From positions 186,001 through 250,000 of the forward strand of contig CAZCOG010000001.1 in NCBI GenBank assembly GCA_964500445.1: 64,000 bases of DNA, written 5' to 3'. Position numbers and translations under genes: made by a program. Position 1 is the first letter of the stretch. Every line of letters begins with the position of its first letter. The notes beneath the pieces were generated by a model. It saw only the letters and a list, made by a program, of their open reading frames with translations, did no database searches and was not told where the DNA came from. This DNA comes from Persicitalea sp964500445 (GTDB taxonomy: Bacteria; Bacteroidota; Bacteroidia; Cytophagales; Spirosomataceae). Below are positions 1 to 9,419 of the stretch, one piece after another.

Positions 1-1406
1 ACTTTGCCTTTGACAAAATGGCCTCCGTACTCGGGTAGGTATTTGAATTCAGGCTTATTTTCATTTAATACCTTGTCCCACTGAAATCGCCGCCAGCCGT
101 GGGTAAGCATGACATGGTCCAGAGCCGCATCCGCCGCTGCACCCGACTCCCGCAGATAGGTCGCGGGCGACTCCACCGTACCTCGCAGATCGGAGGCCAG
201 GCCAAAGTACGTATCGATGTTGGTTGGGTCGGGACTCGCCAGCGAATCCAGTAAATAGACCGACACTGAGAGCGTGGCCGCCTCATTGGCGGTAGTACTG
301 GCCATGAGATCAAGGTAGACTTTTTCGCGGGGGCCATACTCGTTACGTTCTGTTTTGGCCGAAATCGTCAGCCCCTTAGCCGGGCGCTTGAAGTAGAGCC
401 GTTCGGCTACCGGCCTGGGGTTTTGGTCAAAAACCGTGAGTTGCGTAATGCCCTCGCTCAGCTGATTCTTATTTAATAAAAACTTGGCGGCTCCGTTCTG
501 CATAACGGGTCGCAGTGCCAGGGGCTTTCCGGTTTTTCCGTGCGCCAGCAGGGATAAACCCACAGCCCAGCTTTCGGGCTGTGAACGTACCAGTACTTTC
601 ACAATCTGATCAGTAGAATCGCTGACCTGCATGGCATACCCCTGACTCTGAACTCCTGGTAACGGGTAAATAAAAGATCGCCCCTGCGAATCCTGTAAAA
701 TGGCGCGGTACTTTTCGCCAGTGGCCGGGGTAAAGCTAAAACTACCCAATCCGAAGCGCTGAGGCTCGAAACGAAGCAAGGTGTCGTTCCGGGTATTGAC
801 CAAAGTCCCCTTAAAATCAACGCCCTTTCCGTCGCGACCTAAGCCACGAAAAGCCACGTGGTTTTCTACCTGATCAACCAAGTTTCCGCCTTCGGGAAAA
901 AACTGCAGATCATAAGCCGGAGCTTTTGCGGCGTCAGCCACGGGCAGGTTTTCGGCCACAATAAATGGATTGAGAATCCTGACGGGCGTTTCAAAAAAAT
1001 AGTCCGGACTAAAATTTTTCATCCAGTTTGTATAGCAACGTACCGCGTAGGTTCCGTTGGCCAGTCCGGCCGGAACTACCAGATTGCCGTCGCCCTGTCC
1101 GTCGGTCAACGAAATCTTCATCTGCGCCACGGGGTTTGATTCCCTATCAATCAGTTCGAGATACGCAATCTTGCTCACATCTAATGCGCGGTGGGTATCG
1201 CCCGAGACGCAATAGACTTTGAACCACATCGTCTCGCCCACCACGTATAGGGGACGGTCTACATGGACATAAATTTTTTCCTGGAAATGTTCGTCAATGT
1301 ATTCAGTAAGCTGCCGCTGCACTGCGGCCAGCGGTACATTTTGGGCAAAAGAAGCAAGTGAAAGTACCACAGCTGACAGAGACAGTACTATATTTTTCCC
1401 TTTCAT
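1..1406 (-). CDS. MG2/macroglobulin-like secreted protein, C-terminus off the left edge (partial)
   Basis: The frame is open from an ATG at 1406 to the window edge, giving 468 codons with no stop. The N-terminus is a signal peptide (MKGKNIVLSLSAVVLSLASFA, cleaved near AQN). The segment EKIYVHVDRPLYVVGETMWF is the start of an MG2-like domain as found in Bacteroidota surface proteins; a later block reads KGLTISAKTERNEYGPREKV, a second beta-sandwich repeat of the same style. It ends the minus-strand run formed by the small secreted protein, TonB receptor and DUF4249 lipoprotein, 67 bp after DUF4249. Proteins of this kind are often about 800-900 residues, so roughly half is probably missing. The role is inferred only: an envelope protein working with the TonB receptor. 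Substrate unknown. Confidence 0.75.
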   Translation of the reverse strand, partial: MKGKNIVLSLSAVVLSLASFAQNVPLAAVQRQLTEYIDEHFQEKIYVHVDRPLYVVGETMWFKVYCVSGDTHRALDVSKIAYLELIDRESNPVAQMKISLTDGQGDGNLVVPAGLANGTYAVRCYTNWMKNFSPDYFFETPVRILNPFIVAENLPVADAAKAPAYDLQFFPEGGNLVDQVENHVAFRGLGRDGKGVDFKGTLVNTRNDTLLRFEPQRFGLGSFSFTPATGEKYRAILQDSQGRSFIYPLPGVQSQGYAMQVSDSTDQIVKVLVRSQPESWAVGLSLLAHGKTGKPLALRPVMQNGAAKFLLNKNQLSEGITQLTVFDQNPRPVAERLYFKRPAKGLTISAKTERNEYGPREKVYLDLMASTTANEAATLSVSVYLLDSLASPDPTNIDTYFGLASDLRGTVESPATYLRESGAAADAALDHVMLTHGWRRFQWDKVLNENKPEFKYLPEYGGHFVKGK

Positions 1407-1473
1407 TCGATGAACTTTGCTTTTCTGTCTGAAACCTATTGTAATTGATTTTCCTGCTTTTTGTCGAAAATTT

Positions 1474-2598
1474 TCATCTCCAAAACGATGGCCGTTGCGT
1501 CGTGCCGCCGCGCAGGCGGCAGTCGGCGCACTCAGCAGGGCCCATCACGTAATCCGGGTTAATTGATCCTTCGGGATAATATTCAAACATTATCAATCCT
1601 GCGGGATCATCCAAAACTTCGGATTTGGTAAGCGTATCTCCGTATGCGCAAAACTGCGCCGGTCCAATATTTTCATTGATAAAAATCCGCTGCTCCTGCT
1701 GATTGGCTGCACTAAAATAGCCAAAAACCTGCTCGCCGGGGTCGTCCACGGCCTGGATGTTACCCGTTACCTGTGCGGGCTGAGGATCAAAGAGGCTGCC
1801 GGTGCGTTCGGTGGTTTTGGCCAGTGTGTTCCAATACTCGTATTCGTCCTGGGTAAGTGCGTACTGTTTTACCAAAATGCTATACTTCGAGCGCAGCTTA
1901 CCCGAACTGCCGGGAATATAGACAATCGCCTGATCCTTGATAATATCCTTGCTCAGCTTAATGGTAGAGCCTAACACGATATTGGTAGGAAAAGCATTGC
2001 TCCAGCAGGTGTTAATATTCTCCGTGCGATACACAATATCACCGTTCAGTACTTCCAACGCCGAGTAAAGTGGCATCTGATATTCCCATGTTTCGGTGTA
2101 GCTCCACCTATAAAAGCGGGTCTTGTCCAGGTCGTCGTGGGTAGTGACGTTGATTTCCACTCCCACGCGGTCGCCCCGGATACGATAAGTAAGGCTATCG
2201 ATCGGCGGTGTTTTCATGACCGGAACATAAGCCGACAGGTACTCACGGTTCCCGGCGGTCTTGATGCGCAGGCGGTACTTTTCCGTAGGTTTGAAGGTCG
2301 TAGCGCCCAATTGGTATACCCCCTGTTCGGCCTCCACAAATGAAAAACGGCTGCCCTGGTCGCCCTCTACGGTTAGTTTGGCACGAATTTCGGGTTGCGG
2401 GCCATCCTCGTCGTAGATATTTTGTGTTCGGCTCAGCTTGATCTGACTCACGCCGCCCGGCGACGTATTCAACGACCCGTCCACGACCAGAAACCGACTG
2501 GCCGACGTGATTTCCGGTGGCGCAAAAGGCTCGACGCAAGCGTGGAGGAAAAGTACGGTTGCTGTGAAGAGCGTTGCTATGAAGAGATACTTTTTCAA
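1474..2598 (-). CDS. DUF4249 family outer-membrane lipoprotein
   Basis: A 374-residue lipoprotein. The signal peptide ends in a lipobox-like LHAC with Cys at about residue 21, followed by VEPFAPPEITSASRFLVVDG, typical of DUF4249. The start is a TTG; no ATG is available before the signal peptide. DUF4249 proteins usually sit beside CarboxypepD_reg/STN TonB receptors and are thought to be their surface partners, similar in position to SusD. That arrangement is seen here: the receptor lies directly upstream (2754-5513), the MG2 protein downstream. A close paralogue lies at 20865-21974; long stretches such as YALTQ.EYEYWNTLAKTTER are shared almost unchanged. The C-terminus has a CxxC-like pair (ECADCRLRGG). 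Ligand unknown. Confidence 0.85.
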   Translation of the reverse strand: MKKYLFIATLFTATVLFLHACVEPFAPPEITSASRFLVVDGSLNTSPGGVSQIKLSRTQNIYDEDGPQPEIRAKLTVEGDQGSRFSFVEAEQGVYQLGATTFKPTEKYRLRIKTAGNREYLSAYVPVMKTPPIDSLTYRIRGDRVGVEINVTTHDDLDKTRFYRWSYTETWEYQMPLYSALEVLNGDIVYRTENINTCWSNAFPTNIVLGSTIKLSKDIIKDQAIVYIPGSSGKLRSKYSILVKQYALTQDEYEYWNTLAKTTERTGSLFDPQPAQVTGNIQAVDDPGEQVFGYFSAANQQEQRIFINENIGPAQFCAYGDTLTKSEVLDDPAGLIMFEYYPEGSINPDYVMGPAECADCRLRGGTTQRPSFWR

Positions 2599-2603
2599 CT
2601 TTT

Positions 2604-2632
2604 GTTTAGAGTTTAGATGTTTAGTGTTTAGT
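2604..2632. repeat. short degenerate tandem repeat (unit about gtttaga)
   Basis: Four imperfect copies of a 7-8 bp unit (gtttaga, gtttagat, gtttagt, gtttag) lie just upstream of the DUF4249 start, in the 155-bp gap between it and the TonB receptor. The same gap also holds degenerate ctttg-type repeats at about 2708-2750. Similar low-complexity elements with other units occur at 34552, 44148, 59690 and 61536. Confidence 0.6.
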
Positions 2633-2753
2633 TCAGGGATTTGGCTGGTGACGCGCTTCGATTACATCTGGTTTAGCACAAACAGCTTTGCTGATTCGCC
2701 AGCCCGGCACTCTGTCGCTTTGCGACTTTGAAACTCTGCCCTCCTGCCCTCTT

Positions 2754-5513
2754 TTAAAATCTAAAATTATAAGTCACCGTCGGAATCGGCTGGCCGAAAA
2801 TCGACAATTTGTAGCCATTTACATCGCCGCCCTGGGTTTGGAAAAAGACCGACGACGGGTTCTTGCGACCCAGCAGATTGTACACGGCCACAGTCCATGA
2901 ACTGTGCGCCAGCTTCCTGATTTTATGATTGCCTTCGATGTTCATCGACATATCCACGCGGAAGTAGTTAGGAATACGATAGAGGTTGCGTGAGGCGTAA
3001 TAGATCCGTTGTGCTCCGTCAATGGTATACTTACCAATAGGCGGCGTGTAAGGTCGTCCGGTGCTGTACGTTAGGTTCATCGAAACGCTGAAACGGTGGC
3101 TAAGGCGGTAGTTGGTGATGGCCGTAAAATCGTGCGGCTTGTCGTAGTTACTGGGGTAGTAGTTGCCATTGTTAGGCGCATCGGACGAAGTACGGTCCAG
3201 TGCCCGCAACAGCGAACGCGAGTAAGTGTAGGCCACCCAGCCGTTGAGCTTACCCGACATTTTCTTGACCATCAGCTCAATACCGTACGCTTTGCCGCGC
3301 GTAACGATGGTCGCCGTTTCGATGCGCGGGTTCATGATGAGCGAGTCGCCGCCCTTGAAGTCGAGGAAGTTGCGGATGTTTTTGTAATACCCTTCCACCG
3401 ACACCTCGATCTGGTTGCCGCGCAGGTTGCGATAAAGGCCTACGGCAAACTGGTCGCCCAGTTGCGGTTTAATGTACTGGTCGCTCAGTTTCCAGATGTC
3501 GGTTGGGGAAGCCACCATGGTGTTGGAAAGCAGGTGAATATACTGCCGCAAAGTGTTGTAGCTCACTTTGAGCGATAAGTCACCCGTGAGCAACCGCCGC
3601 GCCGACAGGCGAAACTCCGGCCCGCCGTAGTTCTGGATAAACTTGCCTTTTTCGTAGCTGACCGTGCCGTCTTCGTACAACTTGTCGAGTGGCTGACCGG
3701 GCAGGTATTGGTTGACGGTTTTAGGACCCAGATAGTTGAATACTGAGAAACGCACCCCGGCGGTAATCAGCAGTTTGGGATTTACCTCAAAATTGTCTTC
3801 CAGGTATATGGCACTCTCCTGGCCCTGTTCCCGCTCCAGCTTTTCGGGCAGAATCAGCGACTCGCTGCTGCGCGGCTGGAAAGTACCGGGCGTGAGGTTG
3901 TAACGGATGCTACTCAGGCCGAATTCGAGCGTGTGCCGGTTGTCAAGCAGGTAGGTGAACTCCGCTTTTCCGCTGGTTTGTTGAATACCAAAGTCCAGGT
4001 CGAAGGCGTTGAGCGGCACCCGTGTGCTGGCTACTGCGTAGCGGTAGTCGGTCATGGCGGCGGTGAAGGTTCCATACAGCTTTGCATTGAAGGTGTGCTT
4101 CCACTTTACCGAGGCGAACTTGTTCTGGTAGGTGTAAGTCGTGTCGCCGAAGAGCCGGAAGAAGTCGTTGCTCATGTAGCCCGTCGCGTAAACCGTATTC
4201 TTCTCGTTGATCTCGTGGCTGAGGTGGGCGTTCAGATCGTAGAACGACGCCTTACCCTGATTATACGCATCGCTTTTCAATCGGTTCAATATCCAGTCGG
4301 AGTAAGTAGAGCGCGCCCCGATCAGAAACGACGACTTGTCCTTGACGAGCGGCCCTTCCAGCGTCAGGCGACCCGTGATGAGGCCGATGCCGCCCGAGCC
4401 GACGAATTTCTTCTTATTTCCATCGCGGCTGCTAATGTCCAGCACCGACGACAGCCGTCCGCCAAACCGCGCCGGGACGGTACTTTTGTACAACTCCACA
4501 TCCCGCAGCATATCGGGATTAAAGGCCGAGAAAAAACCGAACAGGTGGGAAGGATTATACACCGTGGCGTCGTTGAACAAAATCAGGTTCTGGTCCGCCG
4601 AGCCACCGCGTACATTAAGCCCCACGCTGCTTTCGCCCACCGATTTTACGCCCGGCAGCGTCATCACAGTGCGCAGCAGGTCGGTTTCGCCCATCACGGT
4701 AGGTACTTGTTTTAGGGTTTTGATAGAAAGCTTCACCTGGCCCATCGACGAGCTGGCTACATTGACATCCTGCCCGGCCTTGATTTTTACTTCTTTCAGG
4801 GCAGTTACGCTTTCGAGCATATCAATGTCCAGTTTGCCGTCGGAGTAGAGCATAATCTGCCGGTAGGTCTCGCGCATCCCTACGCTCCTGACCCGCAGCC
4901 GCTGCCGTCCCCGTGGGATGGTGAGCGAGTAGTAGCCAAAGACGTCGGTCGTCACGCCGATCTGCGGTTCATCGATATAAACCGCCGCGCCGATGATAGG
5001 CTCACCCGTGCTGGCCGAACGTACATAGCCCGACACGGTGGAGTTGCCCGGCGCGATGCGGATTTTCCTCGGACCGATTTCGTACAGTTTGTTCTCGGCC
5101 GTCGAGAGTAGCTTTTCCTGCTCGTCGCTGGGGGGCGCGTAATCGAAGGCCGCCTGGGTGGCATTGTCTGCTGTGGGCAGTGTGGTGATGATTGCCTTAC
5201 CCTTAGTAACAAACACCCGATTCTGGGCATCAATGGCGTAGGTATATTCGGTATTGCTGAATACCTGCCGCAGCACTTCGGCCAGCGGCTGGTTTTTCAT
5301 TTGCATCGAAATCTGCAGGGGATCGAGCTGCGTAGCGTCGTAATAAAAGTAGTAGTCGCTCTGCTGCTCGATGATTTTTACAAATTCCTTGAAGTCGATG
5401 TTTTTAAAGTCGCCGCTGATAAGCTTTCCGGCGGGCGTTTGGGCGTAGGCCGCCGATACAGCAAGGAGCCATCCGCTCAGGCACAAGAAAATGAGAGGGT
5501 AAATTTTCTTCAT
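2754..5513 (-). CDS. STN-domain TonB-dependent outer-membrane receptor
   Basis: A 919-residue receptor. Order: signal peptide (residues 1-24, ending SAAYA), an STN (secretin/TonB short N-terminal) domain at about 30-105 (GDFKNIDFKEFVKIIEQQSD), a linker, a CarboxypepD_reg beta-sandwich at about 155-235 (STVSGYVRSASTGEPIIGAA), a plug at about 255-360 (LNVRGGSADQNLILFNDATV) and a beta-barrel ending in an aromatic residue (VTYNFRF). STN domains usually signal to a FecR anti-sigma factor, but no fecI/fecR pair is adjacent here. The start ATG overlaps the TGA of the upstream 5510-6253 gene by four bases (ATGA), indicating translational coupling. The partner is the DUF4249 lipoprotein downstream. 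Substrate cannot be read from the sequence. Confidence 0.9.
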   Translation of the reverse strand: MKKIYPLIFLCLSGWLLAVSAAYAQTPAGKLISGDFKNIDFKEFVKIIEQQSDYYFYYDATQLDPLQISMQMKNQPLAEVLRQVFSNTEYTYAIDAQNRVFVTKGKAIITTLPTADNATQAAFDYAPPSDEQEKLLSTAENKLYEIGPRKIRIAPGNSTVSGYVRSASTGEPIIGAAVYIDEPQIGVTTDVFGYYSLTIPRGRQRLRVRSVGMRETYRQIMLYSDGKLDIDMLESVTALKEVKIKAGQDVNVASSSMGQVKLSIKTLKQVPTVMGETDLLRTVMTLPGVKSVGESSVGLNVRGGSADQNLILFNDATVYNPSHLFGFFSAFNPDMLRDVELYKSTVPARFGGRLSSVLDISSRDGNKKKFVGSGGIGLITGRLTLEGPLVKDKSSFLIGARSTYSDWILNRLKSDAYNQGKASFYDLNAHLSHEINEKNTVYATGYMSNDFFRLFGDTTYTYQNKFASVKWKHTFNAKLYGTFTAAMTDYRYAVASTRVPLNAFDLDFGIQQTSGKAEFTYLLDNRHTLEFGLSSIRYNLTPGTFQPRSSESLILPEKLEREQGQESAIYLEDNFEVNPKLLITAGVRFSVFNYLGPKTVNQYLPGQPLDKLYEDGTVSYEKGKFIQNYGGPEFRLSARRLLTGDLSLKVSYNTLRQYIHLLSNTMVASPTDIWKLSDQYIKPQLGDQFAVGLYRNLRGNQIEVSVEGYYKNIRNFLDFKGGDSLIMNPRIETATIVTRGKAYGIELMVKKMSGKLNGWVAYTYSRSLLRALDRTSSDAPNNGNYYPSNYDKPHDFTAITNYRLSHRFSVSMNLTYSTGRPYTPPIGKYTIDGAQRIYYASRNLYRIPNYFRVDMSMNIEGNHKIRKLAHSSWTVAVYNLLGRKNPSSVFFQTQGGDVNGYKLSIFGQPIPTVTYNFRF

Positions 5514-6253
5514 CGTTTGGTTAGTTCGTCGTAGCGGGCAGCCATTATTTTAATGGCCTCTTCGCGGTTTTGGCGGAAGCTCATATTTTGTTTTCGCAGC
5601 TCTTTTTTCAGCAATCTCTTTTGCTCCGGCAATAGTACCAGCACAGAGCGTCTGGAATGGACAGGCTGATACTCGCCGTTTTTGTAAAGGTAAAACTGGT
5701 CTTTGACCGGAAACTCGACCGTGATCTTCGTTTCGGACAATTGCTGCAGCCGCTCTTTCCGGCGGCGGGCCAGTACCTTGGTTTTTCCGTTGTAAAGCTG
5801 GTCGTAAAAGCCTGTACGCAGCCCTTCCATGCGGCCCGTGTCAGCTTCGACCCGCATGAAATCATGCCCGGCCAGCGTGAAGGAACGTATTTTGCGGTTT
5901 TGTAGAGTCACATTGCCAAAGCCGTGACGGTAACGGGCTACCAGCTGATCTCTGACAATATCATAAAGGAGTGGTACTTGCTCGAATTGCTGCCCGTCGT
6001 AGAAAACCGAACCCATGGTCCAATCTTCCGTTAGGAAAAACTGGTGCTCAACCTCGCGGCTATCGTATATATAGTACTGCTTGCCATTGTAAAGATGCTG
6101 AGACTCGACGGTGGCCGAATCGTAAAGAGCCAGGGAAGCAGCAACGCCGGAGCTTCTTACGACTGGCGTAGTACTAGCCAACTCTTGCCCGATACTTGTT
6201 GAAATAAAGCCAAAGATTACAAAAAACAGCGCAACAAGTATCCTAATTACCAT
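5510..6253 (-). CDS. secreted protein of unknown function, coupled to a TonB receptor
   Basis: A 247-residue protein from ATG 6253 with a clear signal peptide (MVIRILVALFFVIFGFISTS, cleavage near IGQ). A TTG 27 bases upstream would add nine residues, but the ATG gives the normal signal-peptide shape. The mature part is beta-rich with many Tyr/Phe (NGKQYYIYDSREVEHQFFLT) and ends in a basic helical tail (LPEQKRLLKKELRKQNMSFR). No family is recognised with certainty. It is the first gene of the minus-strand operon and overlaps the receptor start by four bases, so a periplasmic or outer-membrane accessory role is inferred. Confidence 0.7.
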   Translation of the reverse strand: MVIRILVALFFVIFGFISTSIGQELASTTPVVRSSGVAASLALYDSATVESQHLYNGKQYYIYDSREVEHQFFLTEDWTMGSVFYDGQQFEQVPLLYDIVRDQLVARYRHGFGNVTLQNRKIRSFTLAGHDFMRVEADTGRMEGLRTGFYDQLYNGKTKVLARRRKERLQQLSETKITVEFPVKDQFYLYKNGEYQPVHSRRSVLVLLPEQKRLLKKELRKQNMSFRQNREEAIKIMAARYDELTKR

Positions 6254-6455
6254 TATCGGTTGTATAATATTGTTTAGCAAAAACGCGGAAAACCCCTCGG
6301 CGAAAGTACGTTAACCAGCTCAATATCTCATTACTCCTCCCTAGATATTTTTGTGGCACGAATGGTTGGAATACCCCTAAATTTGACGCGATTTTTTTCT
6401 GGTATACCCCGGTTTCTTCCTACATTTAAACCGAAAATCACTAAACCGTCAAAAC

Positions 6456-9335
6456 ATGCGTCGTCTCCGCCTGCTGCTTCCGATTCTTTTCTTGTCTTCA
6501 TATTTTTCCCAAACTCTCGGAAACCCCCTACTACTCAGCGTGCCAACTCTCCAGGCCGATACTGCCCGCTACGACCGCGACTACGCTCTGACGGCTTTCA
6601 TGGTTGGGTACTTCGGTCCCGACGGTGCGCGCAACCCCACGCTTCGCGCCAACAAGGGCGATCGCGTGCGAATCACCATCACCAACGGTGAAACCATGAC
6701 GCACGACGTTTCGCTGGAAAAGCTGGGAATCAAAAGTGAAACTATTCTGGAAAAAGGGAGCAGCACCAGCATTACGTTCACGGCGCAGCAAAGCGACACC
6801 TATTTTTGCTCCATTCCCGGCCACCGCGCCGCCGGGATGGTAGGGAGTTTTGAGGTCGTGGAAGGCGCGCTTTCTGACCAAACCATTGCCGGACAACTAC
6901 CTACCAAAGAAGGCCGGGCTCTGAATCTGGACTTCGAGACAGGTACTTTGCAGGATTGGACCGCCTCGGGCGACGCCTTCGCCAGCCCGCTGGTGTCAGC
7001 CGATCCGTCGCCTTTGCACGAGCCGGACATGAAGCTGGGACTGACTGGCAAGTACTTTCTCAGCAGCGGCGGCACCAAAGGCGCCGCTCTAAAAGGTACT
7101 TTGACGTCGGTTCCCTTTAAAGTAACGCAGCCTTATGCTGCCTTCAAAGTATCGGGTGGGGCATTGCTCGATACGCGTGTGGAGCTGGTTTTGGCAAAAA
7201 ATCAGGAAGTTATTTTCAAGATTACCGGCAATGGCAAGCCTACGATGCTGCCTGTCGTCGTGGATTTGCAGCCTTACCAGGGCCAGGAGATTTTTATCCG
7301 CCTCGTGGACAACGAAACCGGACTTTCACCTATTCCTTACATCAAACCCGATATCTGGGCGCACATCAATTTTGACGATTTCAAATTCTATCCCAGCCGC
7401 CCCAACTTCGCCAACGAACTCAAAACTGAGGACATTATCGTGTTGCCACCGCTCGATCCTGTACTGAACGCCGGGCTTTCCGGGCCTGAAGCGGCCAAGG
7501 TCATGACGCTGCCCGAAGGGTTCAGGATCACGCTGGCCGCCGCCGAACCGGATGTGGTGCGCCCGGTGGCCTTTACCATCGACGCCAAAGGTCGCCTCTG
7601 GGTAGTAGAAGCCCACACCTACCCCGTTCCCGCGCCCGAAGGGCAGGGCCGCGACCGCATTCTGATCCTGGAAGATACCAATGGCGACGGTACGCTCGAC
7701 AACCGTAAGGTTTTTATGGAAAATCTCAATCTGGTTAGCGGCATTGAAATCGGTATGGGCGGCGTGTGGCTGGGTGCCGCGCCCAACCTGCTGTACATTC
7801 CGGTGGATGCCAAAACAGACAAACCGACCGGGCCACCGCAAGTACTGCTCGACGGCTGGGGTACACACGACACCCACGAAGTACTCAACAGTTTCCGCTG
7901 GGGCCCCGACGGCTGGCTGTATGGTACCCACGGGGTATTTACGCATTCCAATGTGGGAAAGCCGGGGACGCCCGACGATCAGCGGACAAAGCTTAACGGC
8001 GGCGTATGGCGCTACCATCCGACAAAAAAGGAGTTCGAGTTATTCTCCGAAGGGACCAGCAACCCCTGGGGCCTCGATTTCAACGACTACGGCCATGCCT
8101 TCGTGACGGTCTGCGTGATTCCGCACATGCACCACGCCATTCAGGGTGGGCGCTTCCAGCGGCAGGCCGGAAAGCACTTTAACCCTTACACCTACGAAGA
8201 CATCAAGACCATTGGCGACCACGTGCATTACGTAGGCAACCGCGGTCCGCACGCGGGCAACTTCCGCTCGGCCGAGAAAGGTGGCGGCCACGCCCATGCC
8301 GGGGCGATGATCTACCTGGCCGACAGCTGGCCGCAGGAGTTCCGGCAGAATATATTTATGAATAACATCAACGGCGCCCGCCTCAATGTAGACCACCTCA
8401 CGCGCGTAGGTTCGGGCTACGTGGCCACGCACCAGCCCGATTTTCTGGTGATGAACGATGCCTGGTCGCAGTGGATTAACTTCAAATACGACGCCAGCGG
8501 CTCAGTTTGGGCCATCGACTGGTACGACAAAAATCAGTGCCATAGCCCCAACCCTGACGTCCACGACAAGACGATGGGACGGATTTTCAAGATCACTTAC
8601 AAAGACGATCAATGGAAAAAGGTCGACTTGGCCAAGGCCAGCAGCCGCCAACTGGTAGAGTACCAGCTTCACCCCAATGAGTGGTATGTGCGCCAGGCGC
8701 GGCAACTTTTGCAGGAGCGTGGTCCCGACAAGCAGGTCCACAAAGAATTAAAAGCCATTCTAGCCAAAAACCCTGATGTTACTCGGCAACTCCGGGCGTT
8801 GTGGGCACTGCACGTCACGAAAGGCCTGACGGAAAAAGACCTGGTAGCTTTGCTTTCCCACGACAACGAATATGTGCGTGGATGGGCCGTGCAATTACTG
8901 GCCGAGGATAAAAAAGTATCTCCCGAAACGCTACAACATTTTGTAGAAATGGCTCAACTGGACCAATCGGCTTCGGTACGGCTCTATCTGGCGTCTGCAA
9001 TGGGTCGATTGGCGCCTTCGCAGCGCTGGGACGTAGTGGACGCCCTACTGCAAAAGACCGAAGACCAAACCGATCATAACCTGCCGCTCATGGCCTGGTA
9101 CGCCGCCGAGCCACTGGCCGCACTGGACCCGAACCGTGCTCTCAAAATGGCCGAGCGCGCCAAACTACCCAAACTCCTGGACTACACCATTCAGCGCGTG
9201 GCGGCGATTGGTACTGACGAGGCCAAGAAAGCGCTGAAAGAATTGGACGGGCGGCTGGGCAAAGCAGACTCGCACGAGCATCATGGCAGTAAAGTACTCC
9301 TTGGAGAGGTGTTGGGAAAGAATATGGAAAGATAG
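6456..9335 (+). CDS. cupredoxin / membrane-bound dehydrogenase-like propeller / HEAT-repeat protein
   Basis: A 959-residue secreted protein. After a signal peptide (residues 1-22) comes a plastocyanin/azurin-like domain (about 45-136) with a complete type-1 copper set: His83, Cys118, His123, Met128 (spacing C-x4-H-x4-M). A jelly-roll-like segment follows (about 150-320). Then comes a propeller of the putative membrane-bound dehydrogenase type (about 345-720; start MTLPEGFRITLAAAEPDVVR) with an EDTNGDGTLDNRKVF metal-binding-like loop. HEAT-like helices fill about 735-950. The usual C-terminal CxxCH cytochrome of PVC-type relatives is absent. A TATTTTTG box at 6346-6353 resembles a Bacteroidota -7 element, but no clear -33 box was found. 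Electron transfer from a sugar or alcohol to the copper domain is inferred only. Confidence 0.8.
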   Translation: MRRLRLLLPILFLSSYFSQTLGNPLLLSVPTLQADTARYDRDYALTAFMVGYFGPDGARNPTLRANKGDRVRITITNGETMTHDVSLEKLGIKSETILEKGSSTSITFTAQQSDTYFCSIPGHRAAGMVGSFEVVEGALSDQTIAGQLPTKEGRALNLDFETGTLQDWTASGDAFASPLVSADPSPLHEPDMKLGLTGKYFLSSGGTKGAALKGTLTSVPFKVTQPYAAFKVSGGALLDTRVELVLAKNQEVIFKITGNGKPTMLPVVVDLQPYQGQEIFIRLVDNETGLSPIPYIKPDIWAHINFDDFKFYPSRPNFANELKTEDIIVLPPLDPVLNAGLSGPEAAKVMTLPEGFRITLAAAEPDVVRPVAFTIDAKGRLWVVEAHTYPVPAPEGQGRDRILILEDTNGDGTLDNRKVFMENLNLVSGIEIGMGGVWLGAAPNLLYIPVDAKTDKPTGPPQVLLDGWGTHDTHEVLNSFRWGPDGWLYGTHGVFTHSNVGKPGTPDDQRTKLNGGVWRYHPTKKEFELFSEGTSNPWGLDFNDYGHAFVTVCVIPHMHHAIQGGRFQRQAGKHFNPYTYEDIKTIGDHVHYVGNRGPHAGNFRSAEKGGGHAHAGAMIYLADSWPQEFRQNIFMNNINGARLNVDHLTRVGSGYVATHQPDFLVMNDAWSQWINFKYDASGSVWAIDWYDKNQCHSPNPDVHDKTMGRIFKITYKDDQWKKVDLAKASSRQLVEYQLHPNEWYVRQARQLLQERGPDKQVHKELKAILAKNPDVTRQLRALWALHVTKGLTEKDLVALLSHDNEYVRGWAVQLLAEDKKVSPETLQHFVEMAQLDQSASVRLYLASAMGRLAPSQRWDVVDALLQKTEDQTDHNLPLMAWYAAEPLAALDPNRALKMAERAKLPKLLDYTIQRVAAIGTDEAKKALKELDGRLGKADSHEHHGSKVLLGEVLGKNMER

Positions 9336-9419
9336 TGCCATGAAAGTGAAACGATCTAATCTTTTAGAGATGTTTCGGGGTGTATTGTCGTTAGTACAGG
9401 AGTACGCTAAATTAGCCGG

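Noticed and set aside
3933..4715. 260-residue plus-strand open frame inside the TonB receptor
   Set aside because: It is antisense to a well-conserved receptor, with Arg/Val-rich composition typical of a shadow frame; no family features.
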